A stretch of 64,000 bases of DNA from positions 6,386,001 to 6,450,000 of the forward strand of contig OZ257137.1 in the NCBI GenBank assembly GCA_965279115.1, written 5' to 3'. Source of the stretch: JAEUOS01 sp965279115 (lineage in GTDB: Bacteria; Pseudomonadota; Gammaproteobacteria; Burkholderiales; JAEUOS01). Positions 53,466 to 62,568 of the stretch are shown piece after piece (positions within the stretch are counted from its first letter, which is position 1; each line of letters starts with the position of its first letter). The notes beneath the pieces were generated by a model. The model had not been told where the DNA came from. It saw only the letters and a list, made by a program, of their open reading frames with translations, and did not search any database. Made by a program: the position numbers and the translations under genes.

Positions 53466-54610
53466 GCCACTCGCCAACGTTCGAATTGACCACCGCGCTC
53501 ATCGCGCGCTCTTCGGTAACACCGGCCGACGGCGACTGCCAGACCATCATCGGCGAACGCCTGGCGAAAATCGGCTTCCGCCTCGAGCCCATGGCCTTTG
53601 GCGAGGGTGCCGAGCGCGTGCAGAACCTGTGGGCGCGGCGCGGTTCCAGCGGCCCGGTGCTGTGCTTCGCCGGCCATACCGACGTGGTGCCGACCGGCCC
53701 GCTCGACCAGTGGCATTCCGACCCTTTCGAGCCCACCGTGCGTGACGGCCGCCTGTACGGCCGTGGCGCCGCGGACATGAAGACCTCGCTGGCGGCCATG
53801 GTGGTGGCATGCGAGGAATTCGTCGCCGCCAACCCCGCGCATCCGGGATCGATCGCCTTTCTCATCACCTCCGACGAGGAAGGCGTGGCGGTCAACGGTA
53901 GCGTCAAGGTATGCGAGGCGCTCAAGGCGCGCGGCGAACTGCTCGACTACTGTGTGGTGGGCGAGCCCACCGCCGTCTCGAGGCTGGGCGACACGGTCAA
54001 GAACGGCCGGCGCGGCTCGATGTCCGGCCGCCTTACCGTGCGTGGCGTGCAGTGCCACATCGCCTATCCGCATCTGGGCAAGAACCCGATCCACCTGGTC
54101 GCGCCGGCCCTGGCCGAACTGGTCGCCACGCGCTGGGACGCCGGCAACGAGTATTTCCAGCCGACCTCCTGGCAGGTTTCCAACATCCACGCCGGCACCG
54201 GCGCCACCAATGTGATCCCGGGCGCGGCGGTCATCGACTTTAATTTCCGTTTCTCGCCCGAGTCGACCGTCGAAGGCCTGCAGGCCAAGGTGCATGCCCT
54301 GCTCGACCGTCACGGCCTCGACTACGACCTGGCCTGGTCGATTTCCGGTCGGCCATTCATGACCAGGAAAGGCGCGCTGGTCGATGCCCTGGCCGCGAGT
54401 GTCAAGGCCGCCAACGGCGTCGTAACCGAACTATCCACCACCGGCGGCACCTCCGACGGGCGCTTCATCGCGGACATCTGCCGCGAAGTCGCCGAGCTCG
54501 GGCCGGTCAACGAGTCGATCCACAAGCTCAACGAGCATGTCGAGCTCTCCGCCATCGACGAGTTAAAAGACATCTACCGCGGTACGCTCGAGCGCCTGCT
54601 CGTCGCCTAA
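53462..54610 (+). CDS. dapE: Succinyl-diaminopimelate desuccinylase
   Basis: 382 residues, an M20 metallopeptidase-fold enzyme. Metal ligands sit in CFAGHTDVVPTG (His, Asp), GRGAADMKTSL (Asp) and TSDEEG (Glu-Glu). The dimerisation domain includes GRRGSMSGRLTVRGVQCHIAYPHLGKNPIH, and a late STTGGTSDGRF segment completes the active site. It releases succinate from succinyl-LL-diaminopimelate. The ATG overlaps the arsC-like stop, so the two are coupled. Confidence 0.96.
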   Translation: MSHSPTFELTTALIARSSVTPADGDCQTIIGERLAKIGFRLEPMAFGEGAERVQNLWARRGSSGPVLCFAGHTDVVPTGPLDQWHSDPFEPTVRDGRLYGRGAADMKTSLAAMVVACEEFVAANPAHPGSIAFLITSDEEGVAVNGSVKVCEALKARGELLDYCVVGEPTAVSRLGDTVKNGRRGSMSGRLTVRGVQCHIAYPHLGKNPIHLVAPALAELVATRWDAGNEYFQPTSWQVSNIHAGTGATNVIPGAAVIDFNFRFSPESTVEGLQAKVHALLDRHGLDYDLAWSISGRPFMTRKGALVDALAASVKAANGVVTELSTTGGTSDGRFIADICREVAELGPVNESIHKLNEHVELSAIDELKDIYRGTLERLLVA

Positions 54611-54627
54611 CGCATAACGGATTCGCC

Positions 54628-55521
54628 ATGCTGCAAGCCCCGACCGGCCCCTTCCGCACCGTCCGCGACCTGCTGCGCTACGGCGTATCCAGCATGAACG
54701 AGGCCGGCGCATTCTTCGGCCACGGCAGCCAATCCGCCTATGACGAAGCCGCCTACCTGGTGCTGCACACCTTGCACCTGCCGCTGGATACCCTCGACCC
54801 CTTCCTCGACGCGCGCCTGACCGAAGCCGAAATCAACTCGGTGGTCGAAGTGCTGGAGCGGCGTGCCCGGCTGCGCGTTCCCGCGGCCTACCTCACCCAG
54901 GAAGCCTGGCTGGGCGAGCACCGCTTCTACGTCGACGAGCGCGTGATCGTGCCGCGCTCGTTCATCGCCGAACTCCTGCCGCAGCATTTCTCGCCCTGGC
55001 TCGAGGCGCCGCAGAAGGTCGTGCGCATCCTTGACATGTGCACCGGCTCGGGCTGCCTCGCGATCCTGGCCGCGCTGGCGTTTCCCGACGCCAAGGTCGA
55101 CGCGGTCGACATCTCGCCCGACGCGCTGGCAGTGGCGCGCCGCAACGTGGCCGACTACGAACTCGGCGACCGCGTCCGGCTGGTGCAGTCGGATCTTTTT
55201 GACGCGCTCGACGCCACCCGCTACGACCTGATCATCAGCAACCCGCCCTACGTGGATCGGCCGTCGATGATGACGCTGCCCAAGGAATACCGCGCCGAAC
55301 CGGAGCTGGCGTTGGCCGGCGGTGAAGACGGGCTTTCCATCGTGCGCAGCCTGATGCGGCGCTCGCGCTCCTACCTGAACCGCGGCGGCAAGCTGGTGGT
55401 GGAGCTCGGCCACAACCGTGGCGTCCTGGAACAGGCCTATCCGGACGTGTCGTTCAACTGGCTGTCGGTGTCTGCCGGCGACGACTTCGTCTTCCTGCTC
55501 GACCAGGACCAGCTCTCCTGA
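54628..55521 (+). CDS. prmB: Ribosomal protein L3 N5-glutamine methyltransferase
   Basis: 297 residues. The helical N-terminal substrate-recognition domain is followed by a SAM fold with motif I ILDMCTGSGCLAIL, the acidic loop AVDISPDALAVA and the catalytic NPPY (205-208), which holds the target glutamine amide. The SSMNEAGAFFGHG start is typical of PrmB as opposed to PrmC. It methylates L3 during 50S assembly. It ends the dap operon and is followed by a bidirectional terminator. Confidence 0.95.
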   Translation: MLQAPTGPFRTVRDLLRYGVSSMNEAGAFFGHGSQSAYDEAAYLVLHTLHLPLDTLDPFLDARLTEAEINSVVEVLERRARLRVPAAYLTQEAWLGEHRFYVDERVIVPRSFIAELLPQHFSPWLEAPQKVVRILDMCTGSGCLAILAALAFPDAKVDAVDISPDALAVARRNVADYELGDRVRLVQSDLFDALDATRYDLIISNPPYVDRPSMMTLPKEYRAEPELALAGGEDGLSIVRSLMRRSRSYLNRGGKLVVELGHNRGVLEQAYPDVSFNWLSVSAGDDFVFLLDQDQLS

Positions 55522-55546
55522 CCGGCCGGGCGCCACCCGCAAAAAG

Positions 55547-55575
55547 GAAACGGCCGCATTTGCGGCCGTTTCTTT
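55547..55575. terminator. Bidirectional terminator between prmB and the SDR gene
   Basis: GAAACGGCCGC (55547-55557) and GCGGCCGTTTC (55562-55572) are perfect complements with a 4-base loop. TTTG follows on the plus strand and CCTTTTTG on the minus strand, so it serves the two convergent transcripts. Confidence 0.85.
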
Positions 55576-55588
55576 GTGCAGCCCGGAT

Positions 55589-56362
55589 CTACTTGCGCTT
55601 GATATCCGCGCCGTTGCCCATGTAGATGCGGTTCCACACCGGCGAGATGACCAGCTCGTTGATGCACACATGCGGCGGCATCTCGGCGATGAAGCGGATG
55701 GTGCGGCCGAGATCCTCCTCTTGCAGCATGCGCGCCTTCTCCTCGGCGGAGGGTTCGATCGGGCGCTTCTTGAGGATGGGCGTGGCCACCTCGCCCGGGC
55801 ACAGGGCGGTGGCGCGCAGGCCGTTGACGCATTCCTCGATGTTGAAGGAATGCGTCAGCGCCATCATGCCGGCCTTGCTGGCGGTGTAGGCGGGCCCGGT
55901 CAGGTAGCTGAAGTGCCAGCCGGCGAACGAGGCCACGTTGATCACCGTGCCTTCGCCGCGCGCCTGCATGCCTTTCAAGACCGCCAGGGTGCAGAAGGTA
56001 GCGCCGTTCAGGTTGATGGCGACCACCTGCTCGAAGGTGTCCGCGTCGGTTTCGGTCCAGAAACGCTTGGGAAAATTGACGCCGGCACTATTGACCAGGA
56101 TGTCCACCCGGCCGAATTCACGCTGGATCTTTTCCGCCACCCGGTTGACCGAGACCTTGTCGGACACGTCGAGTTGCTCGGCGGACACGCTGCCGGCCGG
56201 CGCGCCGCGGCGCACCGCGTCGGCCACCGCATCCGCAAGCTTGGCGCCATCGCGCCCGGATATCACCACGCGCGCGCCGGCCTCTGCCAACTGCGCCGCG
56301 CCCGCCAGGCCAATGCCCGACCCGCCGCCGGTCACCCACGCCACCTTGCCCGCGAGACTCAT
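55589..56362 (-). CDS. SDR-family oxidoreductase
   Basis: 257 residues, a classical SDR with VTGGGSGIGLAGA, NSAG in DILVNSAGVN, and an intact active site: Ser in INVASFAG and YTASK with Tyr and Lys. The substrate is unknown. Its neighbours suggest an alcohol or hydroxyacyl-CoA dehydrogenase in the fatty-acid-like pathway of this cluster. The ATG overlaps the stop of the upstream GST gene (ATGA), so the two are coupled and both are divergent from the 3-hydroxyacyl-CoA dehydrogenase gene. Confidence 0.9.
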   Translation of the reverse strand: MSLAGKVAWVTGGGSGIGLAGAAQLAEAGARVVISGRDGAKLADAVADAVRRGAPAGSVSAEQLDVSDKVSVNRVAEKIQREFGRVDILVNSAGVNFPKRFWTETDADTFEQVVAINLNGATFCTLAVLKGMQARGEGTVINVASFAGWHFSYLTGPAYTASKAGMMALTHSFNIEECVNGLRATALCPGEVATPILKKRPIEPSAEEKARMLQEEDLGRTIRFIAEMPPHVCINELVISPVWNRIYMGNGADIKRK

Positions 56363-57012
56363 GACTTGGTCCTTTGCGCCATCAGTTCCAGCCCGGCCTT
56401 GCGGTCGGCATCGACCTTCTGGATGTGCGCCCGCGCCTTCATCATCGCCAGGTAGGGCCGCACCTGCTCGACGCCGGCCAGGATGTCCGCGCCATAGGCC
56501 CACTTGGTGGAAGCGCTGATGAGTGGCAGGTGCACATAGGCCGAGCAGTCCGCCAGGGTGAGCTTGTCGCCGGCCACGAATGGCCCCCATGCGGCCAGGC
56601 GGGAGAGCGCCTTGACGCCTTTTTCGAGTTCCTTCTTCACCTGTTCCTTGGTCTCGTCGCTCACGCTGCCGCCGAAAAACGCGCCGGGGTAGAGGCGCCG
56701 GGCCTGCAGTTCCAGGTGCATGTCGAGCAGGTTGGTCAGTTCACGCACCTTGGCGCGCTGCCACTTGTCGGCCGGCAACAGCGGGTTCTGCGGGTACGCG
56801 TCCTCGATGTATTCGTTGATGATCGAAGACTCGCTCAGGTTTCCCTGATCCGTGGCCAGGAAGGGCACCTTGCCCAGCGGCGAGCGCGCCAGCATGTCCT
56901 CGTTTTGCGAGGTCCACACCAGTTCCTCCTCGAAGGGAATGCCTTTCTCGAGGAGTGCAATCTTGACCTTGTTGTAGTAGTTGCTGACCGCGAAACCGCA
57001 AAGTTTTAGCAT
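56359..57012 (-). CDS. Glutathione S-transferase
   Basis: 217 residues from the ATG at 57012 with GGGGA upstream. The thioredoxin-like N-terminal domain includes LCGFAVSNYYNKVKIALLEKGIPFEE, the cis-Pro segment SPLGKVPFL and the E-S pair in LSESSIINEYIED. The C-terminal helical domain contains AAWGPFVAGDKLTLADCSAYVHL. The VSNYYNK segment puts a Ser/Tyr/Asn group where the catalytic residue lies in Pi/Beta-like enzymes. It is coupled to the SDR gene and lies 255 bases from the divergent dehydrogenase gene. Confidence 0.92.
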   Translation of the reverse strand: MLKLCGFAVSNYYNKVKIALLEKGIPFEEELVWTSQNEDMLARSPLGKVPFLATDQGNLSESSIINEYIEDAYPQNPLLPADKWQRAKVRELTNLLDMHLELQARRLYPGAFFGGSVSDETKEQVKKELEKGVKALSRLAAWGPFVAGDKLTLADCSAYVHLPLISASTKWAYGADILAGVEQVRPYLAMMKARAHIQKVDADRKAGLELMAQRTKS

Positions 57013-57267
57013 GTTGTCCCCATGTATTCGGATTTGGTCGAATTTCACCGCTTTTTGGTGATCCCGCGGCGCATTTAATCACAGGCCCGGACCTCGTGGT
57101 GATACCATTTCAGCTTGACGCGGACGCCATGTCCGCCGCAAGAACGCACTCCAAGGCGTCAGGCAACCACCCTGCAAGAGCATGCGAATCCAGCCCCCAC
57201 TGATCCACCCCGGCAACCCTTTCGCCAGCCGCGCGGCGCACTGACGCGCACCAGCGGCCCCTTATCC

Positions 57268-58794
57268 ATGATGAAGAATTTCGCTACCGACCGCCTGGTC
57301 GTGGGCATTGCCGGCACGGGCGCGATGGGGCGCGGCATCGCGCAGGTCATCGCCCTGGCCGGCTGCGAAGTGCTGCTCTACGACGTGCAGGAAGGCGCGG
57401 CCCGCAAGGCACGGGACTACGTCATTGGCATGCTGGGCAAGCTGGCCGAAAAGGGCCGCCTGACCGCCGCGCAGCAGGCGGACATGGCGGCGTCGATGCG
57501 CGTCGTCGATGACGCCGCGGCCTTCGCGCCGTGCGACCTGGTGGTCGAGGTGATCGTGGAGAACCTCGCCATCAAGCGCGAGTTCTTCGCCAGGCTGGAG
57601 GCGGTGACCGGCGATCATTGCGTGCTGGCCACCAACACCTCGTCGCTGTCGGTGACGGCGATCGCCGCCGGCTGCAAGCGGCCTGAACGCGTCGCCGGCT
57701 ACCACTTCTTCAATCCGGTGCCTCTGATGCGGGTGGTCGAAGTCATCGCCGGTGCGCGCACCGACCCGGCGGTCTGCGCGGCGCTTGCCGCGCTGGCGAA
57801 GCGCTACGGCCATACGGCAGTGACCGCCGCCGACACCCCCGGTTTCATCGTCAACCACGCCGGGCGCGGTTACGGCACCGAGGCGCTCAAGATCCTGCAG
57901 GAAGGCGTGGCCGATTTCCATGTGGTCGACCGCATCATGACCGATGCGGCCGGGTTCCGCCTGGGCCCCTGCGAACTGCTCGACCTGACCGGCATGGATG
58001 TTTCGCATCCGGTGATGGAGTCGATCTACCACCAGTATTACGAGGAGCCGCGCTACCGTCCGTCGGTGATCGGGCAGCAGCGCAAGGACGCGGGCCTGCT
58101 GGGCCGCAAGACCGGCCAGGGCTTCTACCGCCATGTCGATGGCAAGCAGGAGGTTTTTGCCGACCCCGCCATACCGGCCAGCCGACCGGCCTCGGTATGG
58201 ATCAGCCGCGCCCACCCGGCCGGCCATGCGGCCGCTTCCGATTGCCTGGCGGGGAGTGCCGTACCGATCGAAAGCGGACCCTTCCCGTCGGCGGATGCCC
58301 TCATCGTCGTCACGCCGCTGGGAACCGACGCCACCGGCGCCGCGCTGGACGAAGGCCTGGACCCGGCGCGCACCGTCGCCCTCGATACCCTGTTGCCGCT
58401 TGCCAAGCGGCGCACCCTCATGACCACGCCGGTCACACTGCCGGCGTTTCGCGACGCCGCCCACGGGGCATTCGGCGCCACCGGTGTGCCGGTGTCGGTG
58501 ATCCGCGATTCCGCCGGCTTCGTGGCGCAGCGCATCCTGGCCACCATCGTCAATGTCGGCTGCGATATCGTCCAGCAGCGGGTCTGCTCGCCGGCGGACC
58601 TCGATCTCGCGGTCACGCTCGGGCTGTCGTATCCCAGGGGACCGCTTGCCTTTGGCGATACGCTCGGGCCGGCCAATATCCTCGCGATCCTCACCAACAT
58701 CCATCGACTCACCGGCGATCCGCGCTATCGCCCCAGCCCGTGGCTCACCCGCCGCGCGCGCCTGGGCATCTCGCTCACCATCCCCGACAACTAA
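57268..58794 (+). CDS. 3-hydroxyacyl-CoA dehydrogenase (PaaH-like, duplicated C-terminal domain)
   Basis: 508 residues. The NAD site is VVGIAGTGAMGRGIAQVIALAG, the catalytic region is ATNTSSLSVTAIAAGCKRPERVAGYHFFNPVPLM with the His-Glu pair (GYHFFNP and VVEVI), and the first 3HCDH C-terminal domain contains ADTPGFIVNHAGRGYGTEAL. A second, diverged copy of the C-terminal domain covers the last ~110 residues (IRDSAGFVAQRILATIVN). This layout is that of PaaH/PaaC enzymes in phenylacetate and related pathways. It oxidises (S)-3-hydroxyacyl-CoA to 3-oxoacyl-CoA. The thiolase gene follows. Confidence 0.93.
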   Translation: MMKNFATDRLVVGIAGTGAMGRGIAQVIALAGCEVLLYDVQEGAARKARDYVIGMLGKLAEKGRLTAAQQADMAASMRVVDDAAAFAPCDLVVEVIVENLAIKREFFARLEAVTGDHCVLATNTSSLSVTAIAAGCKRPERVAGYHFFNPVPLMRVVEVIAGARTDPAVCAALAALAKRYGHTAVTAADTPGFIVNHAGRGYGTEALKILQEGVADFHVVDRIMTDAAGFRLGPCELLDLTGMDVSHPVMESIYHQYYEEPRYRPSVIGQQRKDAGLLGRKTGQGFYRHVDGKQEVFADPAIPASRPASVWISRAHPAGHAAASDCLAGSAVPIESGPFPSADALIVVTPLGTDATGAALDEGLDPARTVALDTLLPLAKRRTLMTTPVTLPAFRDAAHGAFGATGVPVSVIRDSAGFVAQRILATIVNVGCDIVQQRVCSPADLDLAVTLGLSYPRGPLAFGDTLGPANILAILTNIHRLTGDPRYRPSPWLTRRARLGISLTIPDN

Positions 58795-58850
58795 GACCAC
58801 CGGCACGCAAGCACGACGGCTTCAACCACCACAGACAAAAAGGACATTCC

Positions 58851-60053
58851 ATGCTCGACGCCTACATCTACAACGGACTGCGCACCCCCTTCGGCCGGCA
58901 CGCCGGCAAGATCGCCTCGGTGCGCCCGGACGACCTGGTCGGCGGGGTGATGAACGCCGTGATCGCCGCGTCGCCTTTCAAGGCCGAGCAGATCGAGGAC
59001 GTGATCCTGGGTTGCGTGAACCAGGCGGGCGAGGATTCACGTAACGTCGCGCGCAACGCCCTGCTGGCGGCCGGCCTGCCGCAAACCGTCGGCGGCCAGA
59101 CCGTCAACCGCCTGTGCGCCTCGGGCCTGGCGGCGGTGATCGAGTCGGCCCGGGCCATCACCTGCAAGGAAGGCGAGCTCTACCTGGCTGGTGGCGTCGA
59201 GTCGATGAGCCGCGCCCCCTTCGTGATGCTCAAGTCCGAATCGCCCTATGCGCGCGAGTTCAAGATGGCCGACACCACCATCGGCGCGCGCTTCCCCAAC
59301 CCTAAGCTGGTCAAGCAGTACGGCAACGACTCGATGCCCGAGACCGGCGACAACGTTGCCAAGGATTTCGGCATCACCCGCGATGCGGCTGATGAATTCG
59401 CCCTGGCCAGCCAGGCCAAGTTCGCGCGCGCCCAGAAGGACGGCTTCATGGCCGGCGAGATCGCCCCTGTCACCATCCCGCCGAAAAGCAGGAAGGATGA
59501 GCCGACCGTGGTGTCGGTCGACGAGCATCCGCGCGAGACCACCATCGAGAACCTGGCCAAGCTGAAGTCGCTGTTCGAAGGCGGTGTGGTCACCGCCGGC
59601 AACGCTTCCGGCATCAACGACGGCGCCGCCGCCCTTTTCGTCGGCAGCAAGGCCGTGGGCGAGCGCGCCGGTGCCAAGCCGATCGCCCGGATCCTTGGCG
59701 CCGCCTCGGCCGCGGTCGCGCCGCGCATCATGGGCGTGGGCCCGGCGTATGCCATCCCGAAGGCGCTCGAGCGTGCCGGGCTGACCTTGAAGGACATGGA
59801 CATCATCGAGATCAACGAGGCCTTCGCCTCGCAGGTGCTGGGTTGCCTGCACCTGATGAAGGTGGATTTCAAGGACCCGCGCGTCAACCCCAACGGCGGC
59901 GCCATCGCCGTGGGCCATCCGCTAGGCGCCTCGGGTGCGCGCATCACCATTTCGGCGGCGCGCCAGTTGCAGCGCTCCGGCGGCCGTTATGCGGTGGTGT
60001 CGTTGTGCATAGGCGTGGGCCAGGGCCTGGCGATGGTGATCGAAAGGGTGTGA
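58851..60053 (+). CDS. Thiolase (3-oxoadipyl-CoA / acetyl-CoA acyltransferase type)
   Basis: 400 residues, normal size. The nucleophile Cys89 is in NRLCASGLAAV, the second active-site motif is NPNGGAIAVGHPLGASGAR, and the final Cys is in SLCIGVGQG. The opening AYIYNGLRTPFGRHAGKI matches PcaF/PaaJ-type thiolases, which cleave 3-oxoadipyl-CoA, but the sequence does not exclude a broader acyl range. It would act directly after the upstream dehydrogenase, releasing acetyl-CoA. The 111-base gap to the kinase gene has no supported gene. Confidence 0.93.
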   Translation: MLDAYIYNGLRTPFGRHAGKIASVRPDDLVGGVMNAVIAASPFKAEQIEDVILGCVNQAGEDSRNVARNALLAAGLPQTVGGQTVNRLCASGLAAVIESARAITCKEGELYLAGGVESMSRAPFVMLKSESPYAREFKMADTTIGARFPNPKLVKQYGNDSMPETGDNVAKDFGITRDAADEFALASQAKFARAQKDGFMAGEIAPVTIPPKSRKDEPTVVSVDEHPRETTIENLAKLKSLFEGGVVTAGNASGINDGAAALFVGSKAVGERAGAKPIARILGAASAAVAPRIMGVGPAYAIPKALERAGLTLKDMDIIEINEAFASQVLGCLHLMKVDFKDPRVNPNGGAIAVGHPLGASGARITISAARQLQRSGGRYAVVSLCIGVGQGLAMVIERV

Positions 60054-60164
60054 AGCATTGCCACCTCGCCGTGCGCGCGAACAACCGCGCCGCGCCTGAC
60101 AGGTTGCTGAAGGCCCGCGAGGGCAAGCCGGAAAAGCTGCGCAAGCGCAAAAGGAGCCATTGAA

Positions 60165-61232
60165 GTGTTCGAGGAATTCATCGGTACCAAGCCGGTCGCG
60201 GAAAAACTGATGTTCGATACCGGCGCGCTGGCGGACTACCTCAAGTCGCGCGTGGACGGGTTCAAGGGCGACATCACGGTGGAGCAGTTCAAGGGCGGTC
60301 AGTCCAACCCCACCTTCCGCATCACAGCCGGCGGATCGCGCTTCGTGATGCGCTCCAAGCCGGGGCCGGCGGCCAAGCTGCTGCCTTCGGCGCATGCGAT
60401 CGAGCGTGAGTACCGCGTCCAGGATGCGCTCGGCAAGAACGGCTTTCCGGCCGCGCGCATGCTCACGCTGTGCGAGGACGAATCGGTGATCGGGCGCGCC
60501 TTCTACATCATGGAATGCGTCGAGGGACGGGTGCTGTGGGACCAGTCGCTGCCCGACATGACGCCGGCCGGACGCGGCGCCATCTACGCCGAGATGAACC
60601 GCGTCATCGCCGCCCTGCACGCCACCGACTACAAGGCGGTGGGGCTGGAGAGCTTCGGCAAGCCGGGCAATTACTTCGGCCGCCAGATCGACCGCTGGAT
60701 CAAGCAGTACCGCATGTCGGAGACCGAGAAGATCCCGGCGATGGAAAACCTCATCGAGTGGCTGCCGAAGAACATCCCGGCCGGCGACGAGACCACCATC
60801 GTGCACGGCGACTACCGGCTCGACAACATGATCTTCCACCCCACCGAACCACGCGTGTTGGCAGTGCTCGACTGGGAACTGTCGACGCTGGGCCATCCGA
60901 TGGCGGATTTTTCGTACCACTGCATGAGCTGGCACATCGCGCCGGGCCAGTTCCGCGGCATCCACGGGCTGGACCTGCCGGCGCTGGGCATTCCCACCGA
61001 AGAGCAGTACATCGCCCTGTATGGCAGGAACACCGGCAAGCCGGTGGCCACCGCCCACTGGGGCTTTTACCTGGCCTACAACATGTTCCGGTTGTGCGGC
61101 ATCCTGCAGGGCATCATGAAACGCTACGTCGATGGCACCGCCGCCAGCCAGCAGGCGCTCGATGCGGGAAAACGCGCGCGCCCGATGGCCGAAATGGGCT
61201 GGGCGCAAGTCGAAAACATCCTCAAGCACTGA
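60165..61232 (+). CDS. APH-fold phosphotransferase (ACAD10/11 kinase-domain-like, LvaA-like)
   Basis: 355 residues from a GTG at 60165 behind AAAAGGAG. The kinase fold shows FKGGQSNPTFRI as nucleotide loop, Lys65 in FVMRSK, the catalytic loop HGDYRLDN (214-221, Asp216 and Asn221) and the metal Asp in VLDWELSTLGHP (236 on). The QSNPTF and LDWELSTLGHPMAD segments are characteristic of the kinase domain of ACAD10/ACAD11 and of LvaA, which phosphorylate the 4-hydroxyl of 4-hydroxyacyl-CoA. It is followed 48 bases on by the matching dehydrogenase. Antibiotic resistance is unlikely. Confidence 0.92.
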   Translation: MFEEFIGTKPVAEKLMFDTGALADYLKSRVDGFKGDITVEQFKGGQSNPTFRITAGGSRFVMRSKPGPAAKLLPSAHAIEREYRVQDALGKNGFPAARMLTLCEDESVIGRAFYIMECVEGRVLWDQSLPDMTPAGRGAIYAEMNRVIAALHATDYKAVGLESFGKPGNYFGRQIDRWIKQYRMSETEKIPAMENLIEWLPKNIPAGDETTIVHGDYRLDNMIFHPTEPRVLAVLDWELSTLGHPMADFSYHCMSWHIAPGQFRGIHGLDLPALGIPTEEQYIALYGRNTGKPVATAHWGFYLAYNMFRLCGILQGIMKRYVDGTAASQQALDAGKRARPMAEMGWAQVENILKH

Positions 61233-61280
61233 TTTTTCACTACACGCAACATCACCATCATTAAAGGGAGACCCGAAAAA

Positions 61281-62552
61281 ATGGAATTCGAATATTCGCC
61301 GCGCTGCCAGGAACTGCGCACGAAACTGCTCAAGTTCATGGATGACTACATCTATCCGAACGAACATGCGCATCACGCCGAGATCGAGGCCAATCGCGCC
61401 AAGGGCAACCCCTGGGTGCCGCTGAAGGTGATCGAAGACCTCAAGGTCAAGGCGCGCGAGCAGGGCCTGTGGAACCTGTTCCTGCCACGCTCGGAGCGCG
61501 CCCCCAACGGCGGCCTGTCCAACCTCGACTACGCGCCGCTGTGCGAGATCATGGGCCGCGTGTACTGGGCACCGGAGGTGTTCAACTGCTCGGCGCCGGA
61601 CACCGGCAACATGGAAACCATCGAGCGCTACGGCACTGAAGCCCACAAGCGCGAATGGCTCGACCCGCTCCTGCGCGGCGAGATCCGCTCCTGCTTCGCC
61701 ATGACCGAGCCGGACGTCGCCTCCTCGGACGCGACCAACATCCAGTCCTCGATCGTGCGCGACGGCGACCACTACGTGATCAACGGCCGCAAGTGGTGGT
61801 CCTCGGGCGCGCCCGACCCGCGCTGCCAGATCTTCATCTTCATGGGCAAGACCGACCCGACCGCCGCGCGCCATTCGCAGCAGTCGATGGTGCTGATCCC
61901 GCGCAACACCCCCGGGGTCACCATCGTGCGCCCGTTGACGGTGTTCGGCTACGACGACGCGCCGCACGGCCACGCCGAAACCACCTTCGAGAACGTGCGC
62001 GTGCCGGTCACCAACATCCTGCTCGGCGAAGGGCGCGGTTTCGAGATCGCCCAGGGCCGACTCGGGCCGGGCCGCATCCACCATTGCATGCGCTCCATCG
62101 GCGCGGCCGAGCGCGCGCTTGAATACATGTGCCGGCGCGCCCTCACCCGAGAGGCTTTCGGCAAGAAGGTGTCGGACCAGACCGTCACCCAGGAGCGCAT
62201 TGCGGAAGCGCGCATCATGATCGACAGCTGCCGCCTGCTCGTGATGAAGGCCGCCTACCTGATGGACACGGTGGGCAACAAGATCGCGCGCACCGAGATC
62301 GCCATGATCAAGGTGCTGGCCCCCAACATGGCCGGCAAGATCATCGACTGGGCCATGCAGGTGCACGGCGCCGCCGGCGTGTCGGGCGACTTCCCGCTGG
62401 CCAACATGTGGGCGCACCAGCGCACGCTGCGCTTCGCCGACGGTCCGGACGAGGTGCACCGCAACGCCATCGGCAAGCTGGAACTGGCCAAGCACATGAA
62501 GCTTCCGGGCGCGGCCGACCGGGTGGAAATCCCGATCACCCGCGGCGCCTGA
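61281..62552 (+). CDS. Acyl-CoA dehydrogenase (ACAD10/11-like, LvaC-like)
   Basis: 423 residues behind AAAGGGAGA. FAD and substrate motifs include CFAMTEPDVASSDATNIQ, the WWSSGAPDPRC segment and the helical C-terminal domain with QVHGAAGVSGDFPLANMWAHQRTLRFADGPDEVHRN. The ADGPDEVH motif places it with ACAD10/ACAD11. At the position of the catalytic Glu of ordinary C4-C16 dehydrogenases it has Asp387. In the related pathways this enzyme works with the phosphorylated substrate to remove phosphate and yield an enoyl-CoA. It directly follows the kinase gene. Confidence 0.93.
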   Translation: MEFEYSPRCQELRTKLLKFMDDYIYPNEHAHHAEIEANRAKGNPWVPLKVIEDLKVKAREQGLWNLFLPRSERAPNGGLSNLDYAPLCEIMGRVYWAPEVFNCSAPDTGNMETIERYGTEAHKREWLDPLLRGEIRSCFAMTEPDVASSDATNIQSSIVRDGDHYVINGRKWWSSGAPDPRCQIFIFMGKTDPTAARHSQQSMVLIPRNTPGVTIVRPLTVFGYDDAPHGHAETTFENVRVPVTNILLGEGRGFEIAQGRLGPGRIHHCMRSIGAAERALEYMCRRALTREAFGKKVSDQTVTQERIAEARIMIDSCRLLVMKAAYLMDTVGNKIARTEIAMIKVLAPNMAGKIIDWAMQVHGAAGVSGDFPLANMWAHQRTLRFADGPDEVHRNAIGKLELAKHMKLPGAADRVEIPITRGA

Positions 62553-62568
62553 CCGCGGGGAGGCATCC

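Noticed and set aside
60070..60163. A 30-codon basic frame ending just before the kinase GTG start
   Set aside because: It has no ribosome site of its own and low-complexity content; its 3' part is the kinase gene's ribosome site. Too weak to call a gene.
60165..61232. Aminoglycoside resistance gene
   Set aside because: The APH fold is shared, but the QSNPTF and DWELSTLGHP motifs and the adjacent ACAD10/11-like dehydrogenase fit a metabolic acyl-CoA kinase.
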